NCBI GenBank assembly: GCA_949825025.1
Contig: OX463787.1
Coordinates: 19,873,482 to 19,937,481, forward strand
From: Siphlonurus alternatus
Taxonomy: Eukaryota; Arthropoda; Insecta; Ephemeroptera; Siphlonuridae
Direction: 5' to 3'
DNA length: 64,000 nt
The notes beneath the pieces were generated by a model. The model was given only the letters and a program-made list of their open reading frames with translations, was not told where the DNA came from and searched no databases. This document shows, piece by piece, positions 60,829-64,000 of the stretch. The stretch's first letter is position 1. Each line of letters starts with the position of its first letter. A program made the position numbers and the translations under genes.

Positions 60829-60830
60829 CT

Positions 60831-61150
60831 ATGGAGTACTGTCCTCAATTTTTTTTATTGCAGAAATGGATAGAGGGTGAAAAGTTATGCTATCCTGATT
60901 TTTTTCCGATTTTTTAGAGCCCGGGAAGTATTTTTAAAAAATTATTGAAAGTCCTATTTATGACGTCACGCGGCGTCAAGTCCTATCTTTTTCTTAAGGA
61001 GCGGCGTCTCGTGACGTCACAAAAATAACTTTCAATAATTTTTTAAAAATAGTTCCCGGGCTCTAAAAAATCTGAAAAAAATCAGGGTAGCATAACTTTG
61101 CACCCTCTATCCATTTCTGCAATAAAAAAAATTGAGGACAATACTCCATT
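60831..61150. mobile_element. MITE family A, copy A7 (reference copy)
   Basis: AT|GGAGTACTGTCCTCAATTTT...GAGGACAATACTCC|AT. Long arms GCTATCCTGATTTTTTTCCG and ATCAGGGTAGCATAACTTTG. The centre has two TGACGTCA (60961, 61012) around AAGTCCTATCTTTTTCTTAA. About 150-bp arms make it nearly a full palindrome. Confidence 0.9.
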
Positions 61151-61368
61151 GTAAGGAATTACGAAAATATATGGCAACAATAATTTTAAGTTGATAGCTA
61201 TTGTGAAGAGTACAAAATTTGGGATAGTCATACAGTATTGAGTGAAATAAATAAAAATAAATAAAATAAAATAAAGTAAATATATATATATATATATATT
61301 GACTTTGAAATATATATTGTTTTTATCAATATGGTGATTCTGCCCACGAATATAAACATTATGGGGGA

Positions 61369-61545
61369 TTTCACAAAGCACCCCCCTACCCCTAGTTTAG
61401 CCTCGATTTTTATCCCTGGTACTAAACGTGGTACTAAAACAGGGGCTAACCATATTAAGCACCTAGTGTAGCACCATGTTTATTACCAGGGATAAAAATT
61501 GAAGCTAAAGTGGGGTGTTAGCGTGCTTTGTGAATGCCCCCCTAT
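61369..61545. mobile_element. 177-bp MITE, GGGGG ends, probable TA duplication
   Basis: GGGGGATTTCACAAAGCACC and GGTGTTAGCGTGCTTTGTGA then ATGCCCCCC are inverted, with inner TTTTTATCCCTGGTACTAAA / ACCAGGGATAAAAATTG. Confidence 0.75.
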
Positions 61546-62170
61546 AATTCCTCAAAACAACACAAAAAACTTTAATTCTTATTTGCACACCTCACATCTT
61601 AGAGTACTAGCACCTGCTTGGCCTGTGAGGAAGCAAGACTTATAAGAACTACGCTGAAGGGCTATTTATAAGCAATACTAGAAAAATGTTTTTATAATAT
61701 TAAGATAATAACAAGCTAACTGACGTATGTAACACTTACTCCCTTTTTTGGCAAGCATACAATGCAGTTAAAATAAGAAAATTAAATATACAACAATTTT
61801 CTTGCTTGAAAATATGCTGTAGAATAACAGGAACTTAAAATAAAATAATGGACAATTTTCGTAATTACAAAACAATGAATAATTAAAATTAACTAATTAA
61901 ATTTGAATGAAAGAAATGTTTGCAGCCAAAAATTTTTTATTGAAATTGAAATTATTTTGAAATATACGTTAAATGAAAAGGGTTGTAAATTATTAACATT
62001 AAATTTAAGAAAATTTCAACAAAACTTGAGACTGTTATACTGTAATAATAGCATTTAATTAATATACCTGAAATGAAGACTCCCAAAATGCATTTTAAAA
62101 TTTAAAAATATTGAATACATTGAAGGGCAATAAAAAGAAAGATGATGTTGCTGTTTGTTTTTATAATATT
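61546..62170. other. AT-rich intergenic, nothing recognised
   Basis: No gene or bounded repeat seen between the MITE and the Gypsy fragment. Confidence 0.4.
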
Positions 62171-63440
62171 TTACTGAAAGTTTAAACTGCTCTCTCTCTC
62201 TCTGCCAGTCTGTTCAACGCTGGCATGTAGGCCGCTACTAGATTGTGTTTTATCAAGTGGGCTCGTATGAAGTTTGCAAACACTCTGGAATGGAACGCTG
62301 GACAGTTGTCTGAGACGAGCCTGTCCAAAATGCCTTGTGTATCGAAGAACGGTATAGCGGATTGTAGTGTCAGCGACAAGCAAGGCACTGCTTTCCTCTA
62401 CTTCTATCCACCTAGAATAAGAATCAACAACCACCAAGGATGTTTTACCGAACTTCGAACCTGTAAATTTGGTATGGAGCCGCAACCTTGGTCTCGTGGT
62501 ATTGTACCTAGGTATTACGTTGGCTAGGGTTGGTGCGCGGGCTGAGTGACAAAACTCGACACAGCTGCGCGCTAGTGCCTCGTGGTCGACATCCTAGCCC
62601 AGCAACAAGACATAGCTGCGGGCTATTCCCTTCATCTTAACGATCCTCTAAAGTGTGTTGTTTGCTGCTGGAGAACTTTCTCCCGCAACACTACTGGCAC
62701 TACAACATGCTCTGCTAAAAGTAAGCAGCTTCTACTTACGGACATGGTATTAAATCTTGCATTTTATGGTAAACACTCATTTGAGAACTCTTTAGCTCCC
62801 TCGTTGTTCGTTGTGGAACACCGCGTGCATCAAGCGCGACAGTATTTTGTCTTTTTTGGTCTCCATGGCCAGGTTCTCTGCCAATATGGGTTAGTCTAGT
62901 CTGCACACTTTGATCAGTAGAACTCCTTTTGGCTCTGGCTTGACGGTGTCATCCGACCCCTCGATTGGAAGCCGGCTGAAAAGATCCGCGTTGTCATGGT
63001 CCTTTTCAGTGTGGTACTGTTATTGTAATTATTAAGCCGTTACCCCACAACATAGTGACATGACATCTGGAAGGAGTTTCGGTGGTCTGAACAAAATTTA
63101 AACATGTTTGTGATCTGTGAGTATTGTGAATGATGGTTGTCCACTTAGGTACATGTGAGAGTTACGAATACAAAATATTACAGACAAGGCCTCACGATCT
63201 ATCTGAGCGTAATATTTTTCACTAGCGTGAAGTGTCCTAGACATGGAGGTGACGGGTCGCTTCTGCTGGTTGAAGAGGATGTGAAGATACCGCTGACTCT
63301 TTGTACGATGTCGCATCACAGGCGAGCACAATGGGGAGTATTGCATCAGCACCACGTCTGACGACATCACCTGCTTGACATGCGTTAAAGATCTTTAGCA
63401 ATAGACGGCAATTATTACAGTTATATCGTTTCAATGTCAT
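62171..63440 (-). pseudogene. Decayed Ty3/Gypsy retrotransposon pol fragment
   Basis: Minus strand, order RNase H then integrase. RNase H: LACDATSYKESAV in one frame, then SRTLHASEKYYAQIDREALS and ILTDHKHV in another, so a frameshift lies between them near 63340. Integrase: SLVVVDSYSRWIEV in one frame, then LVSDNCPAFHSRVFANFIRA and YMPALNRLAERE in another (a frameshift near 62380). Cys replaces the usual Gly in the SDNGP motif. Most RT, gag and any LTRs are absent. The fragment is non-functional. Confidence 0.85.
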
Positions 63441-64000
63441 CTGCTAAATTATAAAAAATGCAAAAGCTACACTTTTTTGCCCCTCTAAATATTAAAAAAT
63501 AGAAAAAAAAAAAAACAGCGTACGGTATGGCAAGCCAAACGGCTAAAAGATATCGCTTAATCCAAGCAAAAATCAAGCGAAAAAATTGTTGGATTCTGTT
63601 ACAGTTCAATTTTTCAGCTCCTGTTGGAGATCTGTTTCGCTTAAAAATATGAAGTTGTCCTAAACGAAAATTTGTTTACCAAAAAAAAAAAAAAAAAAAT
63701 GATTAATTCATTTGCTGTGAACGAAATCCAAACGTATATGATCGCTTGTCTCAAGCGAAATAATCGCTCACCTCAAGAGTGTTGCTCGCCCGTGGTGAAG
63801 AAGCTGCAGCAGCTAACGATAATGACAAATTCACTTAGGTTAACTGAAGCTGTTAGCTATTTATAATGCATTTTTTTACTTGACAAAAATTATACCATAC
63901 GTTATTTTAAGGGTTTTATCCTCTTGATTTCAATGAAACTGTACGCTATGCCATATTTTATTGATTTAAATGAAAAGAGAATTTGAGTTAAATTACAGTA
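63441..64000. other. Right edge, no gene recognised
   Basis: Contains A-runs (63491, 63680) and the words TATCGCTTAATCCAAGCAAA and GATCGCTTGTCTCAAGCGAA, which may be parts of a degraded repeat. Near the end CTGTACGCTATGCCATA resembles CAGCGTACGGTATGGC at 63516 in inverted sense, so a MITE is possible but its ends are not clear. Confidence 0.3.

Overview
The window looks like AT-rich genomic DNA from an arthropod, most likely an insect. The evidence is long GT-AG introns, short exons coding secreted C-type-lectin-like proteins, TATA-type promoters, and a dense load of non-LTR, hAT, 5S-derived SINE and foldback (MITE) repeats. Most long open frames are low-complexity DNA or transposon sequence. 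The real genes had to be read exon by exon from splice signals and from comparison between paralogs. The exact taxon cannot be named from sequence alone.

Layout. 1-9.6 kb: MITEs and a block of retroelements. A 5'-truncated R4/Dong-like non-LTR retrotransposon with one nonsense codon lies between two copies of a 1.05 kb element, all separated by (TTA)n/(TA)n and T tracts. 9.6-20.6 kb, plus strand: CTL gene 1 (8 exons, 231 residues). 25.7-38.3 kb, plus strand: CTL gene 2 (at least 8 exons, about 782 residues), in which a Lys/Pro-rich segment and a 409-codon Cys-rich coiled coil sit between the signal peptide and the lectin domain. 40.4-41.3 kb: a non-autonomous hAT with an exact 8-bp duplication. 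41.7-59.2 kb, minus strand: CTL gene 3 (8 exons, 233 residues) with two tandem TATA/first-exon units and a 10 kb intron. That intron holds a small same-strand transcription unit (48.1-53.9 kb), whose own last intron is filled by a 130-bp satellite and a second hAT. 59.5-61.2 kb: a third hAT-like element whose target duplication was split by a MITE. 62.2-63.4 kb: a decayed Ty3/Gypsy pol fragment.

The three CTL genes are paralogs. They share a hydrophobic signal exon, a 34-37-nt exon with one Cys, a 62-68-nt exon, an exactly 112-nt exon with the start of the lectin fold, and a terminal exon ending in a C-E-x-x-(P/D)-x-C signature. None has a full canonical calcium/sugar-binding motif set. Introns and flanks are built almost end to end from MITE families. 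Several families carry TGACGTCA (CRE/ATF) palindromes, so this 8-mer occurs about 29 times. Others are flanked by TTAA, and TTAA elements have repeatedly inserted at what looks like the same internal site of another MITE. Coordinates of exons and repeat ends were read by eye; no search, alignment program or transcript data was available.
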